Source of the DNA: Roseivirga misakiensis
GTDB lineage: Bacteria > Bacteroidota > Bacteroidia > Cytophagales > Cyclobacteriaceae
DNA: 64,000 nt
Assembly: GCF_001747105.1 (NCBI RefSeq)
Contig: NZ_MDGQ01000002.1
Coordinates: 53,347-117,346 of the forward strand
Direction: 5' to 3'
Shown in pieces: positions 1 through 8,543 of this stretch. Position 1 is the first letter of the stretch, and each line of letters begins with the position of its first letter. A program made the position numbers and the translations under genes. The notes beneath the pieces were generated by a model. That model worked only from the letters and a program-made list of their open reading frames with translations. It searched no databases and was not told the origin of the DNA.

Positions 1-2334
1 CTATTGGGCTTTGTGTCTAGTGGTCAAAAGTATTGTGACTATGAGATTTCAGGGGTAGTTCTTTCCAGCGAAAATGGAGAGCCTGTGCCTCTGGCCACAG
101 TAGAGATTATTGAAGGCAGCTCAAAACAAACCTTAGTCAATGAGATAGACGGAACTTTTGAAGTCCCGAAAGTATGTGCTCAGAATATTTCGATAATCGT
201 CCGATTTGTAGGGTTCCAGAAATTTGAAAAGACCTACAAACTAAAAAAAGGAAATAATAAGATTGAAGTTCGCTTGGCTGTAGATGTTAAGAACTTGGGC
301 GACGTAACAGTTGAAGAAGAAAAGGTCGAAGAAATAGCCACACTAAAAGTCTCCGAATTAGATGCAGCAGCCTTGGATAGAACGGCAGGAGTTTCCTTGG
401 GAGAGGCTTTAACTAACATCAGTGGTGTAAATATGTTGCAGACAGGCCCTACCATTGCTAAACCTGTAATTCATGGGCTTCACAGTAACAGGATTTTAAT
501 TCTTAATAATGGTATCAGGCAAGAAGGTCAGCAGTGGGGCCAAGAGCACGCACCAGAAATTGATCCTTTTGTAGCGAATAACTTGAGTTTAATAAAAGGT
601 GCAGCAGCTGTAAAATATGGTCCAGATGCGATCGGTGGTGTTATTCTAGTGAATCCTTCAGAATTGCCTAGAGAAGCCTCTTTTGCTGGAAAGATCAATG
701 CTGTAGGTGCTTCGAACAGCCGTTTATATGCGACTTCTGTTTTGCTAGAAGGTGGCATTTCAGGACTTGATGGTTTTGGGTGGCGCGTTCAAGGCACGTT
801 TAAAAAGTCTGGAGATGCGAGAGCGGCAGATTATAGGCTCACAAATACAGGCTCTGAGGAACGCAACTTTTCTGTTGGTTTGGGGTATCACAAAGAAGAT
901 CGTGGTTTTGAAGTCTTTTATAGCAGTTTCAATACGGAACTTGGCGTTTTAAGAAGCGCCCACATTGGTAATCTCACGGATTTGGCGAGGGCAATTGCGA
1001 GTGATAGGCCACTATTTATTGAAGACTTCAGTTATGATATCAATAACCCTTTCCAAGATGTAACCCACCAGCTTTTCAAAGCTAATGGTCATATTGGAGC
1101 CTTTTCTGTTCAGTACGGCTTTCAGAGCAATATCAGGAAAGAATTTGATGTCAGAAGAGCAGGTCGTTCTGAAATACCTGCTTTATCATTGAGTCTTAAT
1201 ACCCATACTTTTGATGTTGATTTGGACATGCCTGCAAAGGGAGATTGGAAGTGGGATGTGGGAGCGTCATTTATGTACCAAAGTAATGTCAATGATTCTG
1301 AAACAGGAATCAGGCCTTTAATCCCTAATTTCAATAATACCACCGCTGGGGCACATGTGATTAGTAGGTACATTCAGCCGAGATATGAACTTGAAATAGG
1401 AGCACGGTATGACTTTAAACACTATTTGATTAAAAGGTTTGATAGGAATAATGTATTGCAAAAGCCAGAGTTCGATTTTAACAATTTAACGGGTTCTGCA
1501 GGTGCTATTTTCTTTTTAAACAATTCATGGACGATCAGGTCCAATATTGGAACTGCATGGCGCGCTCCACATGTAAATGAGCTTTACAGTGAAGGATTAC
1601 ATCATGGTGCGGCTGCGCTCGAAGAAGGGAATGATCAGTTGGTTTCTGAAAAATCGATCAAATGGATTACCAGTTTAGAACGGCAAACAAGCAATATGAA
1701 CCTGAGTATTTCGGGTTATTATAACCTAATCGATGACTATATATTCTTGAGACCAGAGAGCGTGGAGTTAACGATTAGAGGCGCATTTCCAGTATTCAGA
1801 TATAGACAGACGGATGCATTACTTTATGGATTGGATGTGGATTTAGACTATGATTTTTCGGAGCGTTTGAGTACCAATACAAGATTGTCACTTATTCGGG
1901 CCGAAGACCGTAGCCTGAGTAGTCCCCTGATTAATATTCCAACCAGTCAACTAGAGAGCTCGCTCTCCTATCACTTTAGTGAAGGGAAACTGCAAAAGCC
2001 ATACATTTCTTTTGGCTTTACGGCAGTCTCAGAGCAGCGAAATGCCCCAAGAGTCATATCCATCGATGACGTATTAGAAGCCAATAGGAATGACGTGGAT
2101 TTATTTGCCAACGACCCTAGTATTTTCGACTTCACTGCACCTCCGAGTGGCTATATCAATTTTGGGTTAAGTGGTGGCTTTGATTGGCCGATAAGTAATG
2201 ATCACGTGTTGAACGTATTCATGTCGGTTGACAATCTTTTTAACAACAGCTATCGCGATTACTTAAATAGATTTCGGTATTACGCGGATGATTTGGGAAG
2301 AAATATAAGCTTGAAACTGAGCTATACTTTTTAG
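1..2334 (+). CDS. TonB-dependent outer membrane receptor, 5' truncated
   Basis: Outer-membrane active transporter powered by TonB. The reading frame is open from the first base, so the start and most of the signal peptide lie outside the window; 776 codons remain. Visible in order: a carboxypeptidase-like regulatory domain (about residues 10-95), a plug domain (about 110-225, with GLHSNRILILNNGIRQ and a nearby GQEHAPEIDPF), then a beta-barrel ending in LKLSYTF, the usual C-terminal Phe. The EH-containing plug segment resembles receptors of the ZnuD/metal type, so a metal or metal-chelate substrate is possible, but this is inference. The gene ends 6 bp before the convergent hisA-like gene, with no clear terminator between them. 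Family assignment is secure; the substrate is unknown. Confidence 0.9.
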   Translation, partial: LLGFVSSGQKYCDYEISGVVLSSENGEPVPLATVEIIEGSSKQTLVNEIDGTFEVPKVCAQNISIIVRFVGFQKFEKTYKLKKGNNKIEVRLAVDVKNLGDVTVEEEKVEEIATLKVSELDAAALDRTAGVSLGEALTNISGVNMLQTGPTIAKPVIHGLHSNRILILNNGIRQEGQQWGQEHAPEIDPFVANNLSLIKGAAAVKYGPDAIGGVILVNPSELPREASFAGKINAVGASNSRLYATSVLLEGGISGLDGFGWRVQGTFKKSGDARAADYRLTNTGSEERNFSVGLGYHKEDRGFEVFYSSFNTELGVLRSAHIGNLTDLARAIASDRPLFIEDFSYDINNPFQDVTHQLFKANGHIGAFSVQYGFQSNIRKEFDVRRAGRSEIPALSLSLNTHTFDVDLDMPAKGDWKWDVGASFMYQSNVNDSETGIRPLIPNFNNTTAGAHVISRYIQPRYELEIGARYDFKHYLIKRFDRNNVLQKPEFDFNNLTGSAGAIFFLNNSWTIRSNIGTAWRAPHVNELYSEGLHHGAAALEEGNDQLVSEKSIKWITSLERQTSNMNLSISGYYNLIDDYIFLRPESVELTIRGAFPVFRYRQTDALLYGLDVDLDYDFSERLSTNTRLSLIRAEDRSLSSPLINIPTSQLESSLSYHFSEGKLQKPYISFGFTAVSEQRNAPRVISIDDVLEANRNDVDLFANDPSIFDFTAPPSGYINFGLSGGFDWPISNDHVLNVFMSVDNLFNNSYRDYLNRFRYYADDLGRNISLKLSYTF

Positions 2335-2340
2335 GAGCCT

Positions 2341-3063
2341 CTACTTCATTAAGCCTTCGATGTCTTTCAAGCTTAGGTTACCTTCATAGTAAGCTCGACC
2401 AAAGATTACACCTTTAACACCGATATCTTCTAGTCTCTTAATATCATCGACGGATCTTACCCCGCCGCTAGCTAGGAAATCGACATTTGGAAATTTCTTT
2501 ACTAAACCCTCGTACATCTCGAAGTTTGGTCCTTCTTGAATTCCATCTTTTTCAACATCAGAGCTCTTTACATACTTAATGCCTCTCATGTAGAAGAAGT
2601 CAATATGCTCCTCTAGATCGATATTGGTATTTTTCTGCCATCCTCGTATGGCAATTTTTCCGTTTTTGGCATCTGCACCGAGCGTGATTTTTTCACGACC
2701 ATAAGACATCATCCAAGAGGAAAAGAGTTCTTTTTTATCGATAGCTATAGAAGCGGCAGTGATAGAAGTCGCTCCGTATTCATAAGCTTTGCTAATGTCA
2801 CCATCAGTAGAAATACCCCCACTAAAATCGATTTTTAGATTAGTATAACCCGCAATTGCTTCTAGAATGTGATAGTTTATGGGGCTACCTTTTCTAGCGC
2901 CGTCTAAGTCGATAATATGAATCTTTTGAATACCATACTCTTCAAACTGACGGGCAATATCAACTGGGCTATCTTTATAGACTTTTTCGCTTGAATAGTC
3001 TCCTTGCTTAAGTCTAGTAAGTTTACCGTTGATAATTGAAATTGAAGGTATAATCTGAATCAT
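2341..3063 (-). CDS. HisA-family phosphoribosyl isomerase, divergent, catalytic Asp replaced
   Basis: A (beta/alpha)8 barrel of 240 residues matching HisA, the ProFAR isomerase of histidine synthesis. The start at 3063 (MIQIIPSISI) is supported by an AGGAG ribosome binding site a few bases upstream; a longer frame to 3105 lacks this. Family motifs present are RLKQGDY, IIDLDGA, GADAKNGKIAIRGW and the phosphate loop LASGGV. The N-terminal catalytic Asp of the usual PAID motif is Ser here (PSIS), and the usual GGSIA is AASIA. The second catalytic Asp (GADAKNG) is kept. No other his gene lies nearby. It may be a paralogue with another function or a weakened isomerase; a true HisA may exist elsewhere in the genome. 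Confidence 0.8.
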   Translation of the reverse strand: MIQIIPSISIINGKLTRLKQGDYSSEKVYKDSPVDIARQFEEYGIQKIHIIDLDGARKGSPINYHILEAIAGYTNLKIDFSGGISTDGDISKAYEYGATSITAASIAIDKKELFSSWMMSYGREKITLGADAKNGKIAIRGWQKNTNIDLEEHIDFFYMRGIKYVKSSDVEKDGIQEGPNFEMYEGLVKKFPNVDFLASGGVRSVDDIKRLEDIGVKGVIFGRAYYEGNLSLKDIEGLMK

Positions 3064-3210
3064 ATTTTTCTCCTGTACAAATCTGAAATGGGCCAAAAAT
3101 AGCAATTTTTAGACCAGCGAGGGTAAAGTCTGGTTTAAATAATTGTTATGCGCGAAGCCTATGAACATAACGATTATTCAGGAGATTTCCAAGGCAAATC
3201 TTAGACTAGC

Positions 3211-3915
3211 TCAAGATGCTTCGGCATCTGTGATCAACTTAAAGCCAGAACCGTGTAATGTCATGATTTGTACGGAAGGGTCCACCTTTAAATGCTTTCT
3301 AAGCTTGGCAATATAAACGTCCATACTTCTGGCGTTAAAGTAACTATCGTCTCTCCAGATTAGCTTTAAGGCTACCGATCGGTCTAACGGCTGATTCATA
3401 TGCAAGCAAAGCAGCCTTAAGAGTTCAGACTCCTTTGAGGTCAACTTCGTTTGGTTATCACCTTCACTCAGTATTTGTTTGTCATAGTCGAAATGGAAAC
3501 GTCCAAAATCGAAAGACTTCTGATCTGAAATCTGCGGATTCTTTTCTGCTGTTCGTCGTAAAATAGCTTGGATTCTCAGTAGAAGTTCCTCCATGCTGAA
3601 GGGCTTTGTAATGTAGTCGTCGGCACCAATTTTAAAACCTTCCACCGTATCTTCCTTCATCGATTTTGCGGTCAAGAATATGATCGGCGTTACAGAATCA
3701 TTTTTTCTAATCTCTTTGGCCATGGAAAAGCCGTCTTTCTTCGGCAACATCACATCAAATAGGCACAAATCGTAAGATTCTCTTTTAAAGGCATTAAGCC
3801 CTTCCTCTCCATCTCTGCAGAGCTTTGTTTCATACCCTTTCAGGGTGAGGTATTCATTTAAAATTTGACCCAAATTTAGGTCGTCTTCTACGAGTAAGAG
3901 TTTGAAACTAGCCAT
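3211..3915 (-). CDS. OmpR-family response regulator
   Basis: DNA-binding partner of the kinase encoded just upstream. 234 residues from the ATG at 3915. An N-terminal receiver domain has the acidic pair in LLVEDD, phosphoacceptor Asp54 in CLFDVMLPKKDG and the conserved Lys in ITKPF. A C-terminal winged helix follows (about 135-230), including ARSMDVYIAKLRKHL and a terminal GSGFKLI hairpin. The ATG overlaps the end of the kinase gene, so the two are translationally coupled and kinase is translated first. The likely targets are the TTAAC repeats at 5524-5559 in front of the kinase, which would mean autoregulation plus control of the divergent secreted protein; this is inferred from position and spacing. 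Confidence 0.93.
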   Translation of the reverse strand: MASFKLLLVEDDLNLGQILNEYLTLKGYETKLCRDGEEGLNAFKRESYDLCLFDVMLPKKDGFSMAKEIRKNDSVTPIIFLTAKSMKEDTVEGFKIGADDYITKPFSMEELLLRIQAILRRTAEKNPQISDQKSFDFGRFHFDYDKQILSEGDNQTKLTSKESELLRLLCLHMNQPLDRSVALKLIWRDDSYFNARSMDVYIAKLRKHLKVDPSVQIMTLHGSGFKLITDAEAS

Positions 3916-5485
3916 GGTTAAAAGGTAAATATATTTTGAATGTGCTTCCTTTTCCGAGTTCACTTTTTACGTTAACGGACCCTTCGTGCATATCAACGAT
4001 GTTTTTAACGTAGGATAAGCCGAGGCCGAAACCTTTTACATCGTGAACATTTCCAGTAGAAACTCGGTAGAACTTTTCGAAAATCTTCTCGATGGCCTCT
4101 TTAGACATGCCAATACCCTTGTCCGTTATTTTAAGAATTATACCAGACGAAATGTTGTCTGTTCTTATGTGGATATTTGGCGCCTCTGGGGAATATTTAT
4201 TTGCGTTATCAAGTAAATTGTAAATGATATTTGTGAGGTGGACAGGGTCTGCTTCTAATACAGAATTCGTTGCATGAAGCTGACTGGTAATTTCTCCGCC
4301 TCGCTTTTTCACAAGGATATCGATATTGACCAAGGCCTTTTCTATAATGCCATGAATATCTATTTCCTCAAACTTTAGTTTAAAGTCCTTCTTATCTAAA
4401 CTCGCAATCTGTAATACCTTTTCTACCTGCATACCCAGTCTTTTGTTCTCATCCCTGATGACTTGGACATAGCGATCGACAATAGAAGGATTACTTTTTA
4501 AGTCGTCGTCTTGCAGCGCCTCGGTGGCCAATGAAACAGTGGCTATAGGCGTTTTAAATTCGTGAGTCATGTTATTCACGAAGTCATTTTTAATCTCAGA
4601 TATCTTCTTTTGCTTTAGGATAACCATAATAGCGTAACCAAAACAGCCAATGACTAGAATGAGTAAAAGGCCAGAAGCTGAAAGTGGAATAATGGCTTTA
4701 TTCATCAAATATCTTTTCTGCTTTGGGAAATCAATCGCAAGAAAAAACTCCTTATCAATTAAATCCATTGGGAAGAGATTCACTTTCAAATCCGAAGTTT
4801 TAATACGCTCACGATCACTCTCTTGGTTTGCGTTAAGAAGCTTTAGCTCATTCGAAGGCGCATGAAGAATTCCATAGTTGTAAGGAATATTGACACCGTG
4901 GTTCTCTAGACTTTGATCGATCAGTGTATCAAGTTTGACGGGGTCTATTCTGGTGAAAAGTTGTTCGCTACCAGCTAAATGATTGGCCCATCTGCGTTTC
5001 AACATGTTGAGTTGTTGTTCCATTTGGCGGCGCTGTTGCCTTGGGTCAATACCTCGGTTTGCATAGTTATTTGGCATGGCTTTCGAGAAGGCCTCGAAAT
5101 CTATCTCCATTAAAACTTGTCCTGTTCGTTCGTCGAATTGAACACTGAAAAATGCCTGCAAAAACTCTTCTGGTGGAGGCATAGGCGTGGCAGAAATAGT
5201 TTCGGGATTGTTGACGTCCGACGCATTCCTGAGTGAGTCTCTAAAAATCGGTGGGCCAGCGGGCTCAAGAGGTGGTCTTACGCCCATATTGTTCTCTAAA
5301 AAACTAATGCCTTGTTGTATAGCTAGTTCTTGGGTTACGTCATTGAGCGCTTCGTTTACACTCTGATTAAAGCGTTCTTTATTCACTTTAGTGACCTCCC
5401 TAATCCAATAATACTGGAACCCTACTAAGCCCAGAAGGGCAAAGCTAAGTAAGCCAATTAACCATCGGATTCGTACACGAGTCAT
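3908..5485 (-). CDS. Membrane sensor histidine kinase
   Basis: Sensor of a two-component pair, 525 residues from the ATG at 5485 (a TTG two codons upstream is less likely). There is a transmembrane helix at about residues 8-28, a periplasmic sensor region of about 230 residues rich in Gln/Arg and Pro, and a second helix at about 265-290. The DHp domain has the H-box NMTHEFKTP (His308), then the N-box NLLDNANKYSP, the G1 box DKGIGM and the G2 box GFGLGLSYVK. All catalytic motifs are intact. It overlaps the regulator gene and is transcribed away from the Asp-rich secreted protein at 5617. The signal is unknown; the envelope location of its neighbour suggests an envelope or ion cue (inference). 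Confidence 0.92.
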   Translation of the reverse strand: MTRVRIRWLIGLLSFALLGLVGFQYYWIREVTKVNKERFNQSVNEALNDVTQELAIQQGISFLENNMGVRPPLEPAGPPIFRDSLRNASDVNNPETISATPMPPPEEFLQAFFSVQFDERTGQVLMEIDFEAFSKAMPNNYANRGIDPRQQRRQMEQQLNMLKRRWANHLAGSEQLFTRIDPVKLDTLIDQSLENHGVNIPYNYGILHAPSNELKLLNANQESDRERIKTSDLKVNLFPMDLIDKEFFLAIDFPKQKRYLMNKAIIPLSASGLLLILVIGCFGYAIMVILKQKKISEIKNDFVNNMTHEFKTPIATVSLATEALQDDDLKSNPSIVDRYVQVIRDENKRLGMQVEKVLQIASLDKKDFKLKFEEIDIHGIIEKALVNIDILVKKRGGEITSQLHATNSVLEADPVHLTNIIYNLLDNANKYSPEAPNIHIRTDNISSGIILKITDKGIGMSKEAIEKIFEKFYRVSTGNVHDVKGFGLGLSYVKNIVDMHEGSVNVKSELGKGSTFKIYLPFNHG

Positions 5486-5523
5486 ACCCAAAAGTACTCT
5501 AATTATTGCCCTACAGTATTAGG

Positions 5524-5559
5524 TTAACAATAATTAACATCGTTTAACCGTCCTTTAAC
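5524..5559. promoter_or_regulatory. Four phased TTAAC direct repeats, probable response-regulator site
   Basis: TTAAC occurs at 5524, 5534, 5544 and 5555, that is, every 10-11 bp on one face of the helix. The second and fourth copies extend to the 12-mer TTAACATCGTTT (5534-5545 and 5555-5566). The array lies in the divergent promoter region between the kinase/regulator operon and the secreted protein gene. OmpR-family dimers commonly bind direct repeats with this spacing. Confidence 0.55.
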
Positions 5560-5616
5560 ATCGTTTTGCATTTGATACAAGTACTTTTATATCAAGTCAT
5601 TAACGATTATGCATTT

Positions 5617-6627
5617 ATGAATTATTTAAGACAACAAAAATTAAAATTTGCGGCCCTTGCGCTGCTGATTTTGTTTGTAGGGTTTGGTCAAACTGTACAA
5701 GCACAAACGGAAAATAGAAGTGAAAGTCAATCGGTATCAATTTCAACGACCGAGGATGGAAAAGTGAAGCTGAAAGTCATCAAAAAAGTAGGCAACGATG
5801 AGACGACATTTGAGAAAACTTATGACTCTCACGAGGAAATGAAGAATGATCCAGATTTGGAAAAGTATGGCATTGATCTGAGTTCCTCACTCTCTTTTGG
5901 AAGCGGAAACGTTTCACCTAGGATTTTTTTACATAACGGACCTGGTAAGAGTTTTTGGGATCATGACGATGATTTCGATATCGACTCTTTGAGAAGTAGT
6001 CTTAGAGGAATGATGAAGGGTTTCGGTCCTAATGTCTTCTCATTCGGTTTTGATGATGACGACTTCATGGACATGGATTCTCTGGTTCAACGTTTCAGTT
6101 TCGGAAATAATAACGGGCGCTTCTTCTTCAATGATGACGAAGTTTTCGATATGGATTCCTTGAGAGACGTACTTAAAGATCGCTTTAAAGGGATGAATTT
6201 TAACTTTGATTTCGATTTCGACCATGAGGAGGATGGCGCTTTCCGAACTTGGAGGTATAATGGTGATTACGACGACGATGACGTGAAAGTGATTTCTAGA
6301 ATCAAGGTCTTTGTAAGATCAGCGAATGAAAAAGATAAAGAAACAGCTGGAACGGAAGAAATGGAAAGCCTTGAGCTTAGAGATATCAATTTCTACCCCA
6401 ACCCGAGCGATGGCCGTTTTGATGTAGAACTTGAGACAGGCAGCGATTCTGAAATTAGAGTAGTGATCATTGATCCAAACGGAGGAGAGGTTTATAACCG
6501 TAATGGTAAACCTAGAGATGGGCGATACGATTTCCGAGTTGATTTAAGCGGTGAGGAGCCTGGCATATACATTATGAAGGTAGTCCAGAACAATAAAGCA
6601 TTGACAAAAAGAGTAATTATCGAATAA
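5617..6627 (+). CDS. Asp-rich secreted protein with type IX sorting domain
   Basis: 336 residues from the ATG at 5617, which gives a clear signal peptide ending near VQAQ; the open frame extends upstream only through a TTG. The mature middle part has recurring Asp-rich blocks such as DDDFDIDSLR, DDDDFMDMDSL and DDEVFDMDSLR, each followed by an aromatic/basic stretch, suggesting a repeated acidic module that may bind metal ions. The C-terminal ~80 residues contain FYPNPSDGRFDVEL and end in TKRVIIE, the type A sorting domain that directs export by the type IX system. It is divergent from a two-component system whose candidate binding repeats sit in its promoter. I do not recognise the middle part; no enzyme motif is visible. 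Confidence 0.85.
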   Translation: MNYLRQQKLKFAALALLILFVGFGQTVQAQTENRSESQSVSISTTEDGKVKLKVIKKVGNDETTFEKTYDSHEEMKNDPDLEKYGIDLSSSLSFGSGNVSPRIFLHNGPGKSFWDHDDDFDIDSLRSSLRGMMKGFGPNVFSFGFDDDDFMDMDSLVQRFSFGNNNGRFFFNDDEVFDMDSLRDVLKDRFKGMNFNFDFDFDHEEDGAFRTWRYNGDYDDDDVKVISRIKVFVRSANEKDKETAGTEEMESLELRDINFYPNPSDGRFDVELETGSDSEIRVVIIDPNGGEVYNRNGKPRDGRYDFRVDLSGEEPGIYIMKVVQNNKALTKRVIIE

Positions 6628-6652
6628 AGTAACGCTTTCAATTTGTTTAGCT

Positions 6653-6682
6653 AGAGGAAGTCAGAAAAGCTTCCTCTTTTTT
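6653..6682 (+). terminator. Rho-independent terminator
   Basis: An 8-bp perfect stem AGAGGAAG/CTTCCTCT with a 9-nt loop, followed by a T run, 25 bp after the stop of the Asp-rich protein gene. Confidence 0.85.
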
Positions 6683-6695
6683 GTTTTTAAGCCCT

Positions 6696-6703
6696 TATAT
6701 TTG
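6696..6703 (+). promoter_or_regulatory. Bacteroidota -7 promoter box of lysA
   Basis: TATATTTG matches the Bacteroidota -7 consensus TAnnTTTG exactly and lies 18 bp before the lysA ATG. No good -33 TTTG was found at the usual distance, so this rests on the -7 box only. Confidence 0.45.
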
Positions 6704-6721
6704 CCGCTCAATTTATTGATC

Positions 6722-7954
6722 ATGTTACTTAAAAACGACAGATACAATGTACAGGGTGTAGATTTGGTCGACTTGGCCGAGGCTCACGGTACACCGCTTT
6801 ACGTTTATGATGCGGACAAGATAAAAGCACAGTTCGATCGCCTCAATAACGCCTTTGGTGACGTAAAGTTGAGAGTTAAGTATGCTTGTAAATCTTTGAC
6901 TAATCTGTCGATACTTAAGCTTTTGAGGAGCTATGGTTCTGAGTTGGACTGTGTGTCTATTCAAGAGGTTCAACTAGGATTGATGGCTGGTTTTGAACCA
7001 GCACAAATTCTTTATACCCCCAATTGTGTTTCTTTCGAAGAGATCAAGGAAGCAGTTGAGATTGGTGTTATGATCAATCTGGATAATATTTCTATTCTTG
7101 AGCAGTTTGGGCACGAATATCATGGATCTGTACCGGTTTGTATTCGACTAAATCCGCATATAATGGCGGGGGGCAACAAGAAAATATCAACTGGTCATGC
7201 CGATTCGAAATTTGGAATTTCCATTTATCAAATGGCTCATATTCTTCGTGTCGTTAAAACTTACGATTTGAATGTTGTGGGGCTTCACATGCACACTGGT
7301 TCGGATATTCTTGACGCAGAGGTTTTTCTTCGGGCTTCTGAGATACTTTTTGACACTGCAAAAAATTTCGAAAATCTTCAGTTCATAGATTTTGGTTCAG
7401 GCTTTAAAGTGGCCTACAAGACGGGTGATATTACTACCGATATTGAGGACTTAGGTAACAAGCTTGCCGAATCTTTTAAAAGTTTTTGTGCTGACTATGG
7501 TCGAGATTTAGAAATGTGGTTTGAGCCTGGAAAATATATTGTCAGTGAGGCTGGGCTGTTTCTAGTAAAAACGAATGTGGTGAAAACTACCCCAGCTACG
7601 GTTTTTGTAGGCGTGGATTCTGGTATGAATCATCTGATCAGACCCATGATGTATGATTCTTACCATGAGATTGTTAATATCTCAAATGCATCGGATACGA
7701 AGCGTGTTTACACGATTGTGGGTTACATATGCGAGACAGATACTTTCGGGTTGGATCGTAAACTTGATGAAGTGAAAGCAGGTGATATTTTAGCCTTTAA
7801 AAATGCCGGAGCGTACTCCTTTAGCATGGCTTCTAATTATAATTCTAGATTGAGACCAGCAGAAGTTTTAATACTTAATGGCGAAGCTCATCTGATTAGA
7901 AAACGGGAGGTATTCGAAGATTTGGTTAGAAACCAGATAGAGATTGATATCTAA
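6722..7954 (+). CDS. lysA: Diaminopimelate decarboxylase
   Basis: PLP enzyme that converts meso-diaminopimelate to lysine, the last step of lysine synthesis, in the cytosol. 410 residues from the ATG at 6722. The alanine-racemase-type barrel holds the PLP lysine in KYACKSLTN, followed by HMHTGSDI, a Gly-rich phosphate region (DFGSGF), the EPGKY motif (usually EPGR) and the C-terminal beta domain with CETDTFG (usually CESxD) and SFSMASNYNSRLRPAEVL. Length and motif order fit LysA rather than arginine or ornithine decarboxylases. It stands alone with its own promoter box and is separated from the previous gene by a terminator. Confidence 0.92.
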   Translation: MLLKNDRYNVQGVDLVDLAEAHGTPLYVYDADKIKAQFDRLNNAFGDVKLRVKYACKSLTNLSILKLLRSYGSELDCVSIQEVQLGLMAGFEPAQILYTPNCVSFEEIKEAVEIGVMINLDNISILEQFGHEYHGSVPVCIRLNPHIMAGGNKKISTGHADSKFGISIYQMAHILRVVKTYDLNVVGLHMHTGSDILDAEVFLRASEILFDTAKNFENLQFIDFGSGFKVAYKTGDITTDIEDLGNKLAESFKSFCADYGRDLEMWFEPGKYIVSEAGLFLVKTNVVKTTPATVFVGVDSGMNHLIRPMMYDSYHEIVNISNASDTKRVYTIVGYICETDTFGLDRKLDEVKAGDILAFKNAGAYSFSMASNYNSRLRPAEVLILNGEAHLIRKREVFEDLVRNQIEIDI

Positions 7955-8044
7955 TCTTTATTTCAAGAATTTATCTGTTTGGCATATTGCTTGTACCAAT
8001 CGATAAATCAGTATTTTAGCATACAATTGAAACGCAAATAAGTT

Positions 8045-8461
8045 ATGAAAAGATCAATTCAAATCGTTGTCCTTCTTGGAATCATGATGGCTTCATTTAC
8101 TTTAAAGGAGCAAGACAACGCGCTCAAAAAGAGTATGGAGGCAGGTAAAAGTACGTATAGCGCAGTCTGTTTAGCCTGTCATATGGATAGCGGACAAGGT
8201 ATACCAACAGTATTTCCTCCATTGGCCAAGTCTGACTATCTCATGAAAGACGTTGATAGAGCTATTGAAGGGTTGATCAAAGGGCTATCAGGTGAAATTG
8301 AAGTAAATGGCACTAAATACAACCAAGTAATGCCAGCGAGCGGCCTCAATGATGAGGATATTGCCAATGTGCTCAACTACGTGATGAATTCGTGGGGAAA
8401 TAAGGCTAAGTCTACACTTACAAAAGATAAAGTAGCTAAGGTAAGAGCAAGTTTGAAGTAG
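8045..8461 (+). CDS. Small periplasmic c-type cytochrome
   Basis: 138 residues with an N-terminal signal peptide (about 1-20). One haem c site is visible: CLACH (Cys42, Cys45, His46), and the distal Met is in VMPASG (Met96), the class I arrangement. Family members are often encoded near nitrite reductases or sugar dehydrogenases, but here the neighbours are lysA and an unrelated lipoprotein. The partner is therefore unknown; it is probably a periplasmic electron carrier. Confidence 0.9.
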   Translation: MKRSIQIVVLLGIMMASFTLKEQDNALKKSMEAGKSTYSAVCLACHMDSGQGIPTVFPPLAKSDYLMKDVDRAIEGLIKGLSGEIEVNGTKYNQVMPASGLNDEDIANVLNYVMNSWGNKAKSTLTKDKVAKVRASLK

Positions 8462-8470
8462 CTACTTCAA
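8453..8470. repeat. 18-bp perfect palindrome across the cytochrome stop codon
   Basis: TTGAAGTAG/CTACTTCAA is self-complementary without a spacer and overlaps the TAG stop of the cytochrome gene. There is no T run after it, so it is not a standard terminator; it may protect the transcript 3' end or be chance. Confidence 0.3.
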
Positions 8471-8543
8471 TACTAAAAATTTTGATAGGCAGTTAATAGC
8501 TAAAGTGATGTACAGAAATACTGTAAGCTCAATTAAGTTCATC

